NCBI RefSeq assembly: GCF_014192335.1
Contig: NZ_JACHXU010000004.1
Location: 124,001 to 188,000 of the forward strand
From: Aporhodopirellula rubra
GTDB taxonomy: Bacteria > Planctomycetota > Planctomycetia > Pirellulales > Pirellulaceae
DNA length: 64,000 nt
Direction: 5' to 3'
Position 1 is the stretch's first letter; the number at the start of each line of letters is the position of its first letter. A program made the translations under genes and the position numbers. Positions 1 through 9,928 of the stretch are shown here, in pieces. Below the pieces are notes generated by a model. The model was not told where the DNA came from, did not search any database, and saw only the letters and a program-made list of their open reading frames with translations.

Positions 1-395
1 CGGTCAGGAATTCCGACAAACGCGAACTCACGAAACCCTCGTTGGATCAGATACTCGGCCGCCATCACGCCAGCGTCGCTCGACCCCGATTTAACTTCAC
101 TGAATCGCAACAACGGACTCTCTGCAGCGAGTTGACTCCGAGATAAATCCAACACAATCGTTGGCAATCCCGAATCAAGAATGGCCTGAGCCACCCGCGG
201 TGTTTCGATCCTGGCAATGATCCCCGTCCCGCCCCACTCGCGAACCTTGGGAACCGCTTGCTCGAAATCGCCGGGTGTCAGACAAAACCCCCATGGCCCG
301 TGCAGCCGACTGTAACGAACAATCCCGCGCAACATTTGTCGCCCGTAACCGCGAGCGGTTTCGACGAGTAATGCGACTTTGGGCTGGCTGTTCAT
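1..395 (-). CDS. XylR-like transcriptional regulator, 3' end beyond window edge (partial)
   Basis: The reading frame starts at an ATG at 395 (MNSQPKVALLVETARGYGRQ) and stays open to the left edge. The visible 131 residues look like the N-terminal periplasmic-binding-protein-like sensor domain of XylR-type regulators, with the 'ARGYGRQMLRGIVRYSR' helix, a 'GIIARIE' strand, a 'LPTIVLDLS' strand and 'SSDAGVMAAEYLIQRGFREFAFVG'. In this family an AraC-type HTH domain follows, but it would lie outside the window. It sits immediately downstream of, and on the same strand as, a GH51 arabinofuranosidase and a double GH43 enzyme. A role as a pentose-responsive regulator of these genes is plausible but inferred. 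A plain LacI family member would carry an N-terminal HTH, which is absent here. Confidence 0.8.
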   Translation of the reverse strand, partial: MNSQPKVALLVETARGYGRQMLRGIVRYSRLHGPWGFCLTPGDFEQAVPKVREWGGTGIIARIETPRVAQAILDSGLPTIVLDLSRSQLAAESPLLRFSEVKSGSSDAGVMAAEYLIQRGFREFAFVGIPD

Positions 396-589
396 AGTTC
401 GATTGGTTGGTAGTTTTCTTCCGGTCACATTTCCTCCGGTGGTCATGTCATGTTAGCTGAACGTCACCGCGTGCGTCCTGTCCACGGCCGAAGCGTTTTT
501 TAAGAAACCACAAAGTCGATTGAGATTTGTTCGTAACCGAGGCGGAGTCAATCACCACGCGTCGACAAACAACGCCATACAGTCTCGCG

Positions 590-3091
590 TTATTTCACCG
601 TCCGAACGCGAATAAATTGCACCGACATGGGGGCGATCGTGTGACTAAATTCCGACGCAACGTTGAGTTCACTCACTTGTGGCGACACTCGATTCGGATT
701 CATCCGATCATTAACGTCGTCGCGACCTCCCGTTAACACGGTCAACTTCGCGACCGGATCAACGCGTTCAACCCCGCTCAACTCGAACTGAGTCGGACAG
801 GCTTGATCACTCGGATTCACAATTTTGAGAATCACATCTCCGGTTGCAGTCTCTTTGCTAGCAGCAAAACTAATCGTTGGCTTGGTGATCGCCACGTCGT
901 GAATCAACTGGTCATTCAAATAGCACAAGATTCGTGAATCACCGATCTCGATTCGAATGTCGTACCACACATTGGATTGGATCGTTCCTGGCGTCGTTGC
1001 CAAACGGACGCGGTTGGTTGGATCCGACGCGACGGCACACTGCACCCCATGTTCGGTGTTCCCCCATCCACCGATGTTCCACCAATAGTGCGAATCCGAC
1101 GGTTTGTGGCCAAACGTGACCAGAAATCCTTCATCACCACCTGTCTTCTTGGCTCGCATCGAGATAATCAGCTCGTCGGCCTCCACCGAACGATCGAACA
1201 ACCTCATCGCCGGAGTCGCGGACACGTCATTTTGGCGACACACACCGCCCACGACATCGAAGCTGCCATTTATCACACTCGCGACTTCGGAACCTTCGGT
1301 CCCATCAAACGCCTCACCGAACAATGTCTCCGAGCCGGCAATCACTTTGACATCGTCGAAGATCGCTTGCGAGGCCCACGTCCCGACACCGACGCGTCCT
1401 CTTGCCGGCGTACCTTCCAAAGAAAGGTCTAACCGGAACTGAGTTTCGTTGGCCAGATACTGATCGCCTTTGTTCAAGCTAAACAATTGTTGAACGTAAT
1501 AGTTCGGCGTTCGAACAACAGTCTTTTCGTCAAACCAGATCAAATCGGCAGCCGTCCACTGCGTAAATCCGTAGCGGGCAAATAGAGGCGCGTACGCTGT
1601 CATCTGAACGATATCCGCATTGCGTTCGATACCGGTCAGGTAAGCCGCCTCCGCGACGGCGTTGAACAATCGATTTCCCTTGGACGCATACTCACCGACG
1701 AACACTTTCGTCTTGTTTCGATCAAAGTCATCGAACCGATGTGTCTGGCTCAGAAACCACTCAGGTGACTCATAGTAGTGCTCATCTGAAAGATCACATC
1801 CGTGTGTGTTCATGAATTCATAGATCGGAATTTCCGGCCCCAATCCTGACGTTCCCACGATCTTGATCTCAGGAGCTTGCTGGCGGAGTGCACGAACGAA
1901 ATGCGGAAACCGCTCCTCAAATTGAGGCGTGTGATGGTCCTCGTTACCGAGCCCAACGTATTTCAAGTTGAACGGCTCAGGATGCCCCATTTCGGCTCGG
2001 ATCTTGCCCCATCTGCTATCGACGGGCCCATTGGCAAACTCAACCAAATCAACGGCGTCGTCGATCCATTCCTGCAAGTCGTCCATGCCAGCGTTTTCGC
2101 GAGGATCCCGGAAACCACAACTGACACCAACGGCCAAAATCGGGAGCGGCTCGGCTCCAATATCCTCACACAACAGGAAGTACTCGAAATAGCCCAACCC
2201 ATACGTTTGATGATACCCCCATAGGTTCCAGTTCGGCTTGCGTTCCGCGACATCACCGATGGTGTCCTTCCATCGATACGCGTTGTCGAGCCCTTGACCG
2301 TGAGCGATACAACCGCCGGGAAAGCGAAACACAGCGGGCTTGAGATCGACCAAAGCTTGAACCAGATCGGCTCTCAGACCGTTCTTTCGTCCATTGAATG
2401 TCTTGCGAGGGAACAACGAAATCATGTCCATTTCGATGACGCCGGCTCCCACAAACGTGATCGCCAATGACGCGTTGCTCGTTGTCTCCTTTGCGGTGAT
2501 GGAGACGTCGTACTTCGCCCAACTTTCGCTTAGACCGTCAATTCGCCCTGAACCGATATCGCCGTCCTCAGTCTTCAGCGTAATACGCACGGGCGAATCA
2601 GCGTTGACGTTTCGCTTGGCATAAAACGAGAAATCATAAACGTCACCCTCAACAACCCGGATACCATCGAATCCCGAATTGGCAATGCCGGCGCCATCAC
2701 TCCCCTTTTCGATCTGAAGACGAAGATAATGTGGGTTGCGGGAATTCAGAGGCGTGGCATCTTCGACCGTGGCAACGCAATGACCGCCGGCGGGTTCAAT
2801 CGTTTCCCAGGCATACATGGGTTGCATTTGCCCACGTCGTGAACTCCAGCCCTCGACGGGAAAGTACTCGAACGATCGGTTCTGAACCAATTCCGCGTAC
2901 AGCCCACCGTCCGCTGCGTAGTTGATGTCTTCGTAGAACAGCCCGTACAACGTGTCAGGCAATGCAACGGTCGGTTGATCAACATGCACACGGACGCTAC
3001 CGATCGGTTCCGCTTGAGCGAAAACGCAACTCAAAAACAAGCAAATAAACGCATTCCAACGAATAAACGACCAACAGGAATGGCGTGACAT
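590..3091 (-). CDS. Secreted alpha-L-arabinofuranosidase, GH51, with laminin-G-like insert
   Basis: The 833-residue protein starts at ATG 3091 and has a signal peptide (hydrophobic core about residues 13-27). Residues 30-230 hold the N-terminal GH51 strand 'LYGLFYEDINYAADGGLYAE' followed by a carbohydrate-binding-like beta domain. The (beta/alpha)8 barrel runs about 230-530. The acid/base Glu is seen at E384 in 'YVGLGNED' and the nucleophile at E467 in 'VFVGEYAS'. A jelly-roll/laminin-G-like segment (about 555-730, including 'YWWNIGGWGNTEHGVQ') is placed inside the C-terminal beta domain, which resumes with 'VILKIVNPSDQ' and ends 'TIAPMSVQFIRV'. The expected activity is release of terminal alpha-L-arabinofuranose from arabinan or arabinoxylan outside the cytoplasm. 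The neighbouring GH43 protein and XylR-like regulator support an arabinose-polysaccharide locus. Confidence 0.92.
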   Translation of the reverse strand: MSRHSCWSFIRWNAFICLFLSCVFAQAEPIGSVRVHVDQPTVALPDTLYGLFYEDINYAADGGLYAELVQNRSFEYFPVEGWSSRRGQMQPMYAWETIEPAGGHCVATVEDATPLNSRNPHYLRLQIEKGSDGAGIANSGFDGIRVVEGDVYDFSFYAKRNVNADSPVRITLKTEDGDIGSGRIDGLSESWAKYDVSITAKETTSNASLAITFVGAGVIEMDMISLFPRKTFNGRKNGLRADLVQALVDLKPAVFRFPGGCIAHGQGLDNAYRWKDTIGDVAERKPNWNLWGYHQTYGLGYFEYFLLCEDIGAEPLPILAVGVSCGFRDPRENAGMDDLQEWIDDAVDLVEFANGPVDSRWGKIRAEMGHPEPFNLKYVGLGNEDHHTPQFEERFPHFVRALRQQAPEIKIVGTSGLGPEIPIYEFMNTHGCDLSDEHYYESPEWFLSQTHRFDDFDRNKTKVFVGEYASKGNRLFNAVAEAAYLTGIERNADIVQMTAYAPLFARYGFTQWTAADLIWFDEKTVVRTPNYYVQQLFSLNKGDQYLANETQFRLDLSLEGTPARGRVGVGTWASQAIFDDVKVIAGSETLFGEAFDGTEGSEVASVINGSFDVVGGVCRQNDVSATPAMRLFDRSVEADELIISMRAKKTGGDEGFLVTFGHKPSDSHYWWNIGGWGNTEHGVQCAVASDPTNRVRLATTPGTIQSNVWYDIRIEIGDSRILCYLNDQLIHDVAITKPTISFAASKETATGDVILKIVNPSDQACPTQFELSGVERVDPVAKLTVLTGGRDDVNDRMNPNRVSPQVSELNVASEFSHTIAPMSVQFIRVRTVK

Positions 3092-3251
3092 TGCCTTAGC
3101 CTTAGAAGGGGACCGAAGGTGAACGTAGCCTCGATTAGCGGCGACTCATCCCACCATATCCCGTCACAGCGTCATCCAACAGATACACATCGCGCATAAA
3201 AACATCGCTTTTGCGCAAACCCGTTCCCCGAGCCCGTCCCGTTCGCCTCGC

Positions 3252-5420
3252 TCATTCAGCGAGCGGAACAACCGGACTGACGCCTCGGTGCGTCGGGGTG
3301 ACGCGAATGATTCTCCCGCGATCGTCAAACCGCATTGGGTCAATGCAGACTTCCCGGTGATAACCTGCCGCCCTTCCCATTTCGATCCCCTTCGGATACG
3401 TAAAGCGATGGTAGACGATGTACCATTGATCAGTTCCCGGAACTTGAATCGTGGAACAGTGCCCGGTGGCAAAGATGCCAGCCTCAGGAGATTTTGCGAT
3501 AACTAAATTATCGTTGGCGATCTCCAAAGGACCAATCGGCGATTTAGCGGTCGCATAGCGGACACGGTAGTCCGCGTCTCGCGTATCGTTCTCCGACCAC
3601 AAAAAATAGTACGTACCGTTACGAACGAAAACATGAACGCCCTCTCGAAAAGTCCCGTCGGGTGTGATGGTCCGAATCGTTGACCGATCAATCGAGATCA
3701 TGTCTTCATTGAGTTCTGCAACGGCGAGGTATCCGTTGCCCCAATACAGGTAATCCTTCCCACTGAGGGGATCGTGAAAAACGTCGGGATCAATTTCTTG
3801 TCCACGGTTGATTCCGCTAGGTTTGAAATCGATCAGCGGACGCCCGCTGTCGACGAACGGTCCCGACGGATGACTCGCGACCGCGACGCCAATCTTCTGA
3901 GCAGCAGTAAAGTAGTAATAATACTGGTACCCGCCATCTTCCTTCTTTTCGATGATGCACGGCGCCCATGCGTGTCGGTCGGCCCACTCGACATCCTTTG
4001 TCAGATCGAGAATGCATCCCTCATCAACCCAATCCACCAAATTCGTGGACGAAAACGTGTTGAAGTAGGTACCACTCCACCCATCGAATCCGTCACTCGT
4101 TGGATAGAGAAAGAACTTTCCCAATTGGTGTGAATAGAGAATATCGGGATCCGCGAAGTAGCCGGGAATCACAGGGTTACGATTCACCACCACAGACACA
4201 TTGAACGTGCTGACCCGTTCATTGCCGAGCCAAACCGTGTACTCGACCGGCCCGGTTGAAAAATCCTGAGGCCCCTTGGGACGCACGTCGGCATCATGCG
4301 CGACAGTGAATTGAGGATCCAATCTCGTCACGTCGACATCCGGCTTGATGGGCAACTCAATTGCCCCGGTTTCATCATTGACGACGACATTGAGACGGTT
4401 GACGTGCTCAGATTCGCAGACCGGAGAAAAATCCCCCCACTGCCTGAGCAAACGGTCACGTTCCTCACTTGTAATCGGCATGACAGTTCCGTGCCGCGGA
4501 TGAAAGTCCATGCTGACTTCGCTATCGATGACCTCAAAAGACCTGAGGTCGCTGCTCGTGGTGAATTGGTACTTCCCTTTCGTATAGACGTCATACATCA
4601 AAATGTATTGGTCGGAATCGTTTAACTTGAAAATCCCAGACCCCTCCACCGCGTCGCGCGAACAATCGACGCGATCCGACGTGTGGAGCTGGTACCCATT
4701 CGTCAGTCGATCTGAAACCGCCAACCGGATGCCACCTCCACTTTCCGATTTATAGAACATCGAATACTTGCCGTCTTTAAAAACGATGTCGGCATCAATG
4801 CAGGCACTGTTGGTCGGGCTAAAGTAGAGCTGCTCGGGAGCAGACTCAAATCCAGTAAAGTCTTCGTTGGCGTAGGCGTAATAGATTTTGTCGGGATCGT
4901 TGCCCTCCTTCATTGAGAAGTAAACCATGTACTTCTCTTCCGCCGGATCGTAGATCGTCTGTGGCGCCCAAACTCGGTACACGTCGCCAAACCGATCTGG
5001 AAACGTTTCGGGAATGTTGATTTTAGTCGACGTCCAATGAACCAAATCATTGGACTTCATCAGCACCATGGCAAAGTTTTTCCATCCCATCGTGGGGACG
5101 TAAAGGTCTGTCACCACCATGTAGAACGTCTCCCCATCCACCCCTCGCAGAACATGCGGATCACGGACTCCGCCGGACGTACTGATTTCGGAAGAATCGA
5201 TTACCGGATCATTATCGTTGAGAGCTTCAAAGTGGTAACCATCGTCGCTAAGGGCAAAGCGAATCTGCTCTTCGCCCGGACCATTACCTGTGAAGTAAGC
5301 AAACAAGTAAGCCGAGTAATCTCGCTCAGACACTGTGACAGGTTGGCCGCAATTGCCGATCGAAGCAACGACTGACGCAAACAACAGACAGTGAAATCCT
5401 TGACGAATGATGTGATACAT
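3252..5420 (-). CDS. Secreted tandem GH43 glycosidase (two catalytic domains)
   Basis: I chose ATG 5420 (MYHIIRQGFHCLLFAS, 722 residues). It is preceded by AAGG at good spacing and begins a signal peptide, while the longer open frame has no leader. Two five-bladed GH43 domains are visible. Domain 1 (about 33-325) has D87 in 'RDPHV', D209/D211 in 'IDADIVF' and E259 in 'VEGSGIF'. Domain 2 (about 413-715) has D424 in 'FADPDIL', D544 in 'IDPDVFHD' and E593 in 'REGVHVF'. Both therefore appear to keep the base/modulator/acid triad. Residues 340-412 form a beta-rich linker resembling the PKD-like module of some GH43 proteins. The likely activity is arabinofuranosidase, arabinanase or xylosidase, and the exact specificity cannot be read from sequence. 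It lies upstream of the GH51 gene on the same strand, about 160 nt away. Confidence 0.88.
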   Translation of the reverse strand: MYHIIRQGFHCLLFASVVASIGNCGQPVTVSERDYSAYLFAYFTGNGPGEEQIRFALSDDGYHFEALNDNDPVIDSSEISTSGGVRDPHVLRGVDGETFYMVVTDLYVPTMGWKNFAMVLMKSNDLVHWTSTKINIPETFPDRFGDVYRVWAPQTIYDPAEEKYMVYFSMKEGNDPDKIYYAYANEDFTGFESAPEQLYFSPTNSACIDADIVFKDGKYSMFYKSESGGGIRLAVSDRLTNGYQLHTSDRVDCSRDAVEGSGIFKLNDSDQYILMYDVYTKGKYQFTTSSDLRSFEVIDSEVSMDFHPRHGTVMPITSEERDRLLRQWGDFSPVCESEHVNRLNVVVNDETGAIELPIKPDVDVTRLDPQFTVAHDADVRPKGPQDFSTGPVEYTVWLGNERVSTFNVSVVVNRNPVIPGYFADPDILYSHQLGKFFLYPTSDGFDGWSGTYFNTFSSTNLVDWVDEGCILDLTKDVEWADRHAWAPCIIEKKEDGGYQYYYYFTAAQKIGVAVASHPSGPFVDSGRPLIDFKPSGINRGQEIDPDVFHDPLSGKDYLYWGNGYLAVAELNEDMISIDRSTIRTITPDGTFREGVHVFVRNGTYYFLWSENDTRDADYRVRYATAKSPIGPLEIANDNLVIAKSPEAGIFATGHCSTIQVPGTDQWYIVYHRFTYPKGIEMGRAAGYHREVCIDPMRFDDRGRIIRVTPTHRGVSPVVPLAE

Positions 5421-5993
5421 ATTTTTACCTTGGAACTCGACTCGACCTCGAATGTGAGGGAGCAAAGGTGGACGGGTGAACGGTCTAAACGGGCATAGCA
5501 AACCGGCGGATGCGATAGACGTGCTAATCAGCCGACACTCGTCAGTAACGAGCAGACCATCTCCGTTAGCCGAGCCTTGCTCGATCGCCTTGCCTGCCTG
5601 CATTAAATCCAGAATCGCATCCCAAAAGCTAGTCGCACGTTCACACACTCAGACGGCGATCCGGACGCGACAAACCCCCGTTTCGCACTGCAATTCACGC
5701 AAAAAACATCATTCAAACCCTCACCGATCGCGAACACCACCCTACGCAAATGCGATACATTTCTGCTCGATCGCGATACGACCTCAGCGTCGAAAATGCA
5801 GCGAGTCGCTTACGTTAGAATCAAGGACTCGGCGCAATTCCGTCCTCGCCGCGAGTCATCTCCGAATCGCCTCGAGAGCATTTCAAGTGCTGACGAGCCC
5901 ATTGACGCAGTAGCTCGATTCGCCGGAATTCAGTCCCCTTAAGTTGGACGACCTTGGCGAGATTCTCTTAGAAGATGCGCTAGCCCCGATCGC
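5421..5993. other. Gene-free stretch upstream of the GH43 gene
   Basis: About 570 bases with no convincing coding frame. The open frame on the + strand here has no recognisable motif. The promoter of the GH43/GH51 genes must lie at the left end, and the 3' end of the nitroreductase transcript at the right end. Two copies of GCGATAC (near 5752 and 5780) are seen, but nothing supports calling them operators. Confidence 0.5.
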
Positions 5994-6578
5994 TCATGCA
6001 CGTACCCATCGGACTTTGTCATCAACCGCGCCGCGTGTTCCCTCCGGCCAATCACACGCGGGATGACCGACGTAAAACAAACCGAGAGCCTGGTCGCCAC
6101 TGTCGAGACCGATGTAGTCTCGCATTGCGTCGCTCGTCGCGACAATGTTCGTCGACCAGAATCCACCGAGACCGTGAGACGTCGCGGTCAGATGCATATT
6201 CTGAACCGCACAACCGACCGCCAATAATTCATCGAGAAGCGAGATCTTCCCACTGTCCTGACGTTTCATTCCGATGGCGATCACCACGGGAGCGTGCATC
6301 ACACTCTCTTGCATCCCGTCATACTTGTTCTGCTTAAAGGTCTCCTCGGTCGTCAGACTTCGGTACGTCTCGCCCATGAAGTCACGCAACTTTGTCCGTG
6401 CCTCACCGGTGAAGACGGTGAAACGCCATGGCTCGGTCATCCCGTGAGTGGGCGCCCAATTCGCATTTTCGAGCAACTCGTTCACGATCGCCTCATCAAC
6501 GGGTTGATCGGAATAGAACTTCGGTTTGATCGTCCGTCGGTCACGGATCAGTTGGCTGATGGGGGACATGTTGGTCAT
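5994..6578 (-). CDS. Nitroreductase family protein (YdjA-like)
   Basis: A flavin-dependent oxidoreductase of the nitroreductase fold. It begins with the typical 'ISQLIRDRRTIKPKFYSDQPV' segment and contains 'NWAPTHGMTEPWRFTVFTG' (FMN-binding loop), 'AVGCAVQNMHLTATSHGLGGFWST' (dimer/FMN helix) and 'GLFYVGHPA'. At about 194 residues it matches the small YdjA/TdsD-type members, which reduce nitro compounds or act as generic NAD(P)H dehydrogenases. The start is uncertain. ATG 6578 or 6569 fits family alignments, while a GTG at 6629 has a purine-rich GGAGGTGAT 12 nt upstream and would add 17 residues. The gene stands alone between polysaccharide genes, so its substrate is unknown. Confidence 0.88.
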   Translation of the reverse strand: MTNMSPISQLIRDRRTIKPKFYSDQPVDEAIVNELLENANWAPTHGMTEPWRFTVFTGEARTKLRDFMGETYRSLTTEETFKQNKYDGMQESVMHAPVVIAIGMKRQDSGKISLLDELLAVGCAVQNMHLTATSHGLGGFWSTNIVATSDAMRDYIGLDSGDQALGLFYVGHPACDWPEGTRGAVDDKVRWVRA

Positions 6579-6838
6579 CGCAAAAAGATCGAGAGGCAGT
6601 GTGCAAGACACGTTTTTACCCGATTTCACATGCCTCGATCACCTCCCTATTCACCTCAACGAGGGAGCCCGGACATCGCGGTCCATTTTAGAATTGATCG
6701 ACCACCGGATTGAGAGAAGCACCCCAAGGCCGGTCCATAAAGAACGACCTTGGGGCGAATGCCGGTTGGGGAATTTCGTTAGAAAACCGGCGGCGGGAAA
6801 TGCCAACTCAGAATCAATCCGACCGCACCGTTGGCATT

Positions 6839-9800
6839 CTAACGCATCGGGCTGGCGTCGGGTCCCGCATCGAGACTCTTGCTCTTCATCGCGTTCTTCT
6901 CTTGGGTCAACAGGAATCGATCAAATTCGAATCCGTCTTCACGCATCGAAAACATCACTGTGTGCAAACCTGGTTCGGCGACATCGATCCAAATTTGACC
7001 GAGCACACCCGTGTGGACCTTTTCGGTCCGTTGACGTGAATCCCATTGCCACTGCCCATGGCGTCCGGTGAACTGTATTCGTTGCCCCGATTCGGGCCAC
7101 TCGCCATCGATCCCCACGTGCATCCCGTTGTCTTCCGAACCGGTACAGCAGATTCGCGACCAAACGTAATAGCGACCAGGCTCCTCAAACACGATCGGAT
7201 AGTACAAGACGCTGCACTGACCACCTCGCGGAGCAAAACTGACGCCGCGAACCAACGGGTCCGCATGCGTGACGCGCGTGTCCGGTAGTAGTTCAAGGTA
7301 GGCACCACCAACCGCTCCTTCGGCGTGACTCGGATCAGGATCCGGTTGAATGCCTGGTGTCGATTCCAACGTGGTCAGACACCACTGACGATGTTCTTGC
7401 CGATCGACCGCATCGTAGTTCTCCGCTTCGACAACGACCACACCACCAGACTGAAGATGCACCTTTTTCGCTTTTGACGGATCGTAGGTCATTTCAAACA
7501 CCGACTCGCCCGCCGTAGCTACAACGGAAGTTTGAGTCTGACGTTTTGCCTGCGCCGCGCCGCCGCCGCCGCCGCCGCCGCCTTCAGCGATTAACTCAAT
7601 CGACCGCCATCGCCCGCGAGAGAACGCAAATCCAGTCCCTTCGGGAATTTTCCCATTAGACGCCGAGTTAAACTCGACTCGAATCGTGTCTCCACGCTGA
7701 AGAGCGACTCTGCGAAAGCGATGCTTGATTGGCTGGTAATCTTTGTTCGCTCCCGGATTCTGTACTTCACCAATTTTTTTGCCCGCGACGCGAACGCGGT
7801 ACGACGATTCTCCATCGGTCTCGGTCAACGTCGTCAGCACGAGATCGTAGGTGCCGGGCTTGCCTTGAAACGTGGATTCCGCGGCGGCAAATTTGTCTTG
7901 ATGTTTTGCCGCGTCGATCGCCATCGCACGTCGCGCGTTGTCCTTGTACCCCATGACGAATTCACCCGAGGGCGTGAACTGAAAATCATTGAGAGCCGAC
8001 AGCACCATGCGAGTCGCGGAAGTCTTCGGTGCCGCGCTGCCTTCACCCGACGGGGATCGTTTCGCCTCGCTGACCATCGCAACGCTTCTAAACTTCTCGT
8101 CACCGGGTCGGATGATCGCCAACCAATCTTGCTCGTCGTTGCCCGGCGGAGTCCCGATCGCAACCTTGCCGCCTCCCATCACAGCTTTGGTGGATCCATG
8201 CTGCATCGAACCTCCCGCTCGCGGATTGAACCACAACACTTCAAACACCCCGGTGGCTTCCGCCAGATCGACTTCGATAGGCCCACCATGTTTTCGAAAT
8301 ACGAGATACAGTTCCCCCTTTTGGCGAAGGCAATAGGCATCTTGATTCGCAACCAGTTCATTCGCATTAGTCATGTCCCAAAACGGAATTTTCTCATTCT
8401 CAAAAAATTCAAGTGCGATTCGGCACGGTTTCCACATCGATTCACGAACACGGAAATCCTGACACGTTAGGTCACTATGAGCATGTTTGTATCCGAAATA
8501 CCACTCAACCCCAGCACCTCCCGCCATGAGATTTCCCCACAACGCGTTCTTTCGGGCATTGTCTCGTGTCGGATCTTCCTCGTCGGGAACCAACGCGTGA
8601 GAGGCATCGCCGGGTTCGTCACAAGCGACCACCCATGGTTTGCCCGCCTCAACCGAACGACGAATGTACTCGCGAGTTCGATTGTGAACGTTTCGAAAAT
8701 CTTCCTTGTTGGTTTGAAGCGAGAACCCCGTTAGCGCGGATTCGTTGCCTAGCAAATCGAAGTGATTGTTTCCGTTGTGAATGACAATCGGGTGCTGATA
8801 CGGATCATGCGTCCAAAAATAGTCAGCCCAATCTTTCTTGTCCTGAGTGTTTGGGTTGCTCTTGTAACCAACTTCTTCACCGAGATTCCAGTTCAGAGCA
8901 AGGTTATGACCAAATCGAGCGATCAGCTCTCGGTAGTACAACTTCCGCTGCGGTCCCAAATGTCCCTCATCGAGCAGATGCACATTCTCGGCTTCCTGCG
9001 TCTTAAAATGGAGGTACATGCCGTTGCGTGTCCCGTGCTCAAAAACAATCGCCCATTGATCCATCCGTGAACAGTCAATGCGTCCGCGTTCGTCGTACCG
9101 CGTGTAGGGGAACGCATTGCAATCGTCACCGTCGATGTTGAGCGTCAGAAATGAGAACGCATTCAAACCTTGAGAGGCGAGATAGTTGACCGCACCAATC
9201 AGGCCCTTCCCTTTACCGTTTTGCCACGTCGGATCGCCCTCTCGCCAATCTTGCACGTGCGGGGCCCAGTCCTTGACCAGATTGTCCTTCTTGCCATCGG
9301 TTTTGAAGTCGCCGTCGAAGTCGCGGTAAGCCAACAAATTCTCCGGTGCATCAACGCCCGCCTTGAGGAAATACTCGCCACTGCCGGCGAATCGCAAATG
9401 GTGTTTCCCGACATAATTCAAACGCCCTTTGCCGCGAAAGTCACGCCCGCTTTTCGTCGATTCGGAAATATCAAACTCACCTTTCAATCCATCAACAGGA
9501 TCGACCGGGGATCCGGCGTCGGACTGGTCTGAGATCGCAACATTGGGCCCCTGACGAAACGACACCTCGTAGGACCACGTCCCAGCGTGATCCGGCGCGA
9601 GATGAGCCCGCCACTGGTTGCCGGACGTCGCCCCCGTATTTGCCGCGTCACCATCGGCGGCGAAATAACCAGGCACGCGATAGGTCAAACCGGAGGCAGG
9701 ATGGTGAAACGTAACTTGCATCCGATAATCCAAAAATGGATTCGGGTTCCCGTCTTCTGACGCATTCGGGCCGTCGATCGTCAGCGTCACGTTATGCCAC

Positions 9801-9928
9801 TGCTGGCGTTCTCCAGAGATTGACACGGCGTCTTGGTTCGACGCTTTCTCCGCAGCAACGTTCGACACGTGCCCAGCGACCAGGATCCCTCCAACGCAAA
9901 ACGCCACCACTCCAATAATCCGATTCAT
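6839..9928 (-). CDS. Secreted DUF5060-domain putative glycoside hydrolase with CBM-like C-terminus
   Basis: The protein has about 1029 residues from ATG 9928, which has GAGG about 7 nt upstream. A signal peptide (MNRIIGVVAFCVGGILVAGHV) is followed by a DUF5060 immunoglobulin-like domain (about 45-150, 'HNVTLTIDGPNASE', 'FAADGDAANTGATSGNQWRA'). A barrel-like region (about 175-560) carries 'LALNWNLGEEVGYK', 'HPIVIHNGNNHFD', 'KPWVVACDEPGDAS' and 'AGGAGVEWYFGYKH', typical of the DUF4038/DUF5060 'putative collagen-binding' glycosidase families. The C-terminal part has beta-rich modules, an eight-glycine hinge encoded by a GCC microsatellite (7559-7582), and a CBM-like domain starting at 'VVVEAENYDAVD'. 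It probably acts on an extracellular polysaccharide. Catalytic residues cannot be assigned with confidence. Confidence 0.82.
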   Translation of the reverse strand: MNRIIGVVAFCVGGILVAGHVSNVAAEKASNQDAVSISGERQQWHNVTLTIDGPNASEDGNPNPFLDYRMQVTFHHPASGLTYRVPGYFAADGDAANTGATSGNQWRAHLAPDHAGTWSYEVSFRQGPNVAISDQSDAGSPVDPVDGLKGEFDISESTKSGRDFRGKGRLNYVGKHHLRFAGSGEYFLKAGVDAPENLLAYRDFDGDFKTDGKKDNLVKDWAPHVQDWREGDPTWQNGKGKGLIGAVNYLASQGLNAFSFLTLNIDGDDCNAFPYTRYDERGRIDCSRMDQWAIVFEHGTRNGMYLHFKTQEAENVHLLDEGHLGPQRKLYYRELIARFGHNLALNWNLGEEVGYKSNPNTQDKKDWADYFWTHDPYQHPIVIHNGNNHFDLLGNESALTGFSLQTNKEDFRNVHNRTREYIRRSVEAGKPWVVACDEPGDASHALVPDEEDPTRDNARKNALWGNLMAGGAGVEWYFGYKHAHSDLTCQDFRVRESMWKPCRIALEFFENEKIPFWDMTNANELVANQDAYCLRQKGELYLVFRKHGGPIEVDLAEATGVFEVLWFNPRAGGSMQHGSTKAVMGGGKVAIGTPPGNDEQDWLAIIRPGDEKFRSVAMVSEAKRSPSGEGSAAPKTSATRMVLSALNDFQFTPSGEFVMGYKDNARRAMAIDAAKHQDKFAAAESTFQGKPGTYDLVLTTLTETDGESSYRVRVAGKKIGEVQNPGANKDYQPIKHRFRRVALQRGDTIRVEFNSASNGKIPEGTGFAFSRGRWRSIELIAEGGGGGGGGAAQAKRQTQTSVVATAGESVFEMTYDPSKAKKVHLQSGGVVVVEAENYDAVDRQEHRQWCLTTLESTPGIQPDPDPSHAEGAVGGAYLELLPDTRVTHADPLVRGVSFAPRGGQCSVLYYPIVFEEPGRYYVWSRICCTGSEDNGMHVGIDGEWPESGQRIQFTGRHGQWQWDSRQRTEKVHTGVLGQIWIDVAEPGLHTVMFSMREDGFEFDRFLLTQEKNAMKSKSLDAGPDASPMR
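7559..7582. repeat. (GCC)8 microsatellite encoding polyglycine
   Basis: Eight perfect GCC triplets on the + strand encode eight consecutive glycines in the DUF5060 protein, between a beta-rich module and the CBM-like domain. The unit length keeps frame, so copy-number change would alter hinge length without breaking the gene. Confidence 0.9.

Noticed and set aside
5476-5913. 145-codon + strand frame upstream of the GH43 gene
   Set aside because: Ser/Arg-rich chance-like composition, overlaps the alternative GH43 upstream extension, no motif.
6722-6755. CCCCAAGG/CCTTGGGG inverted repeat downstream of the DUF5060 gene
   Set aside because: 18-nt loop and no T-tract on either strand, so not called as a terminator.
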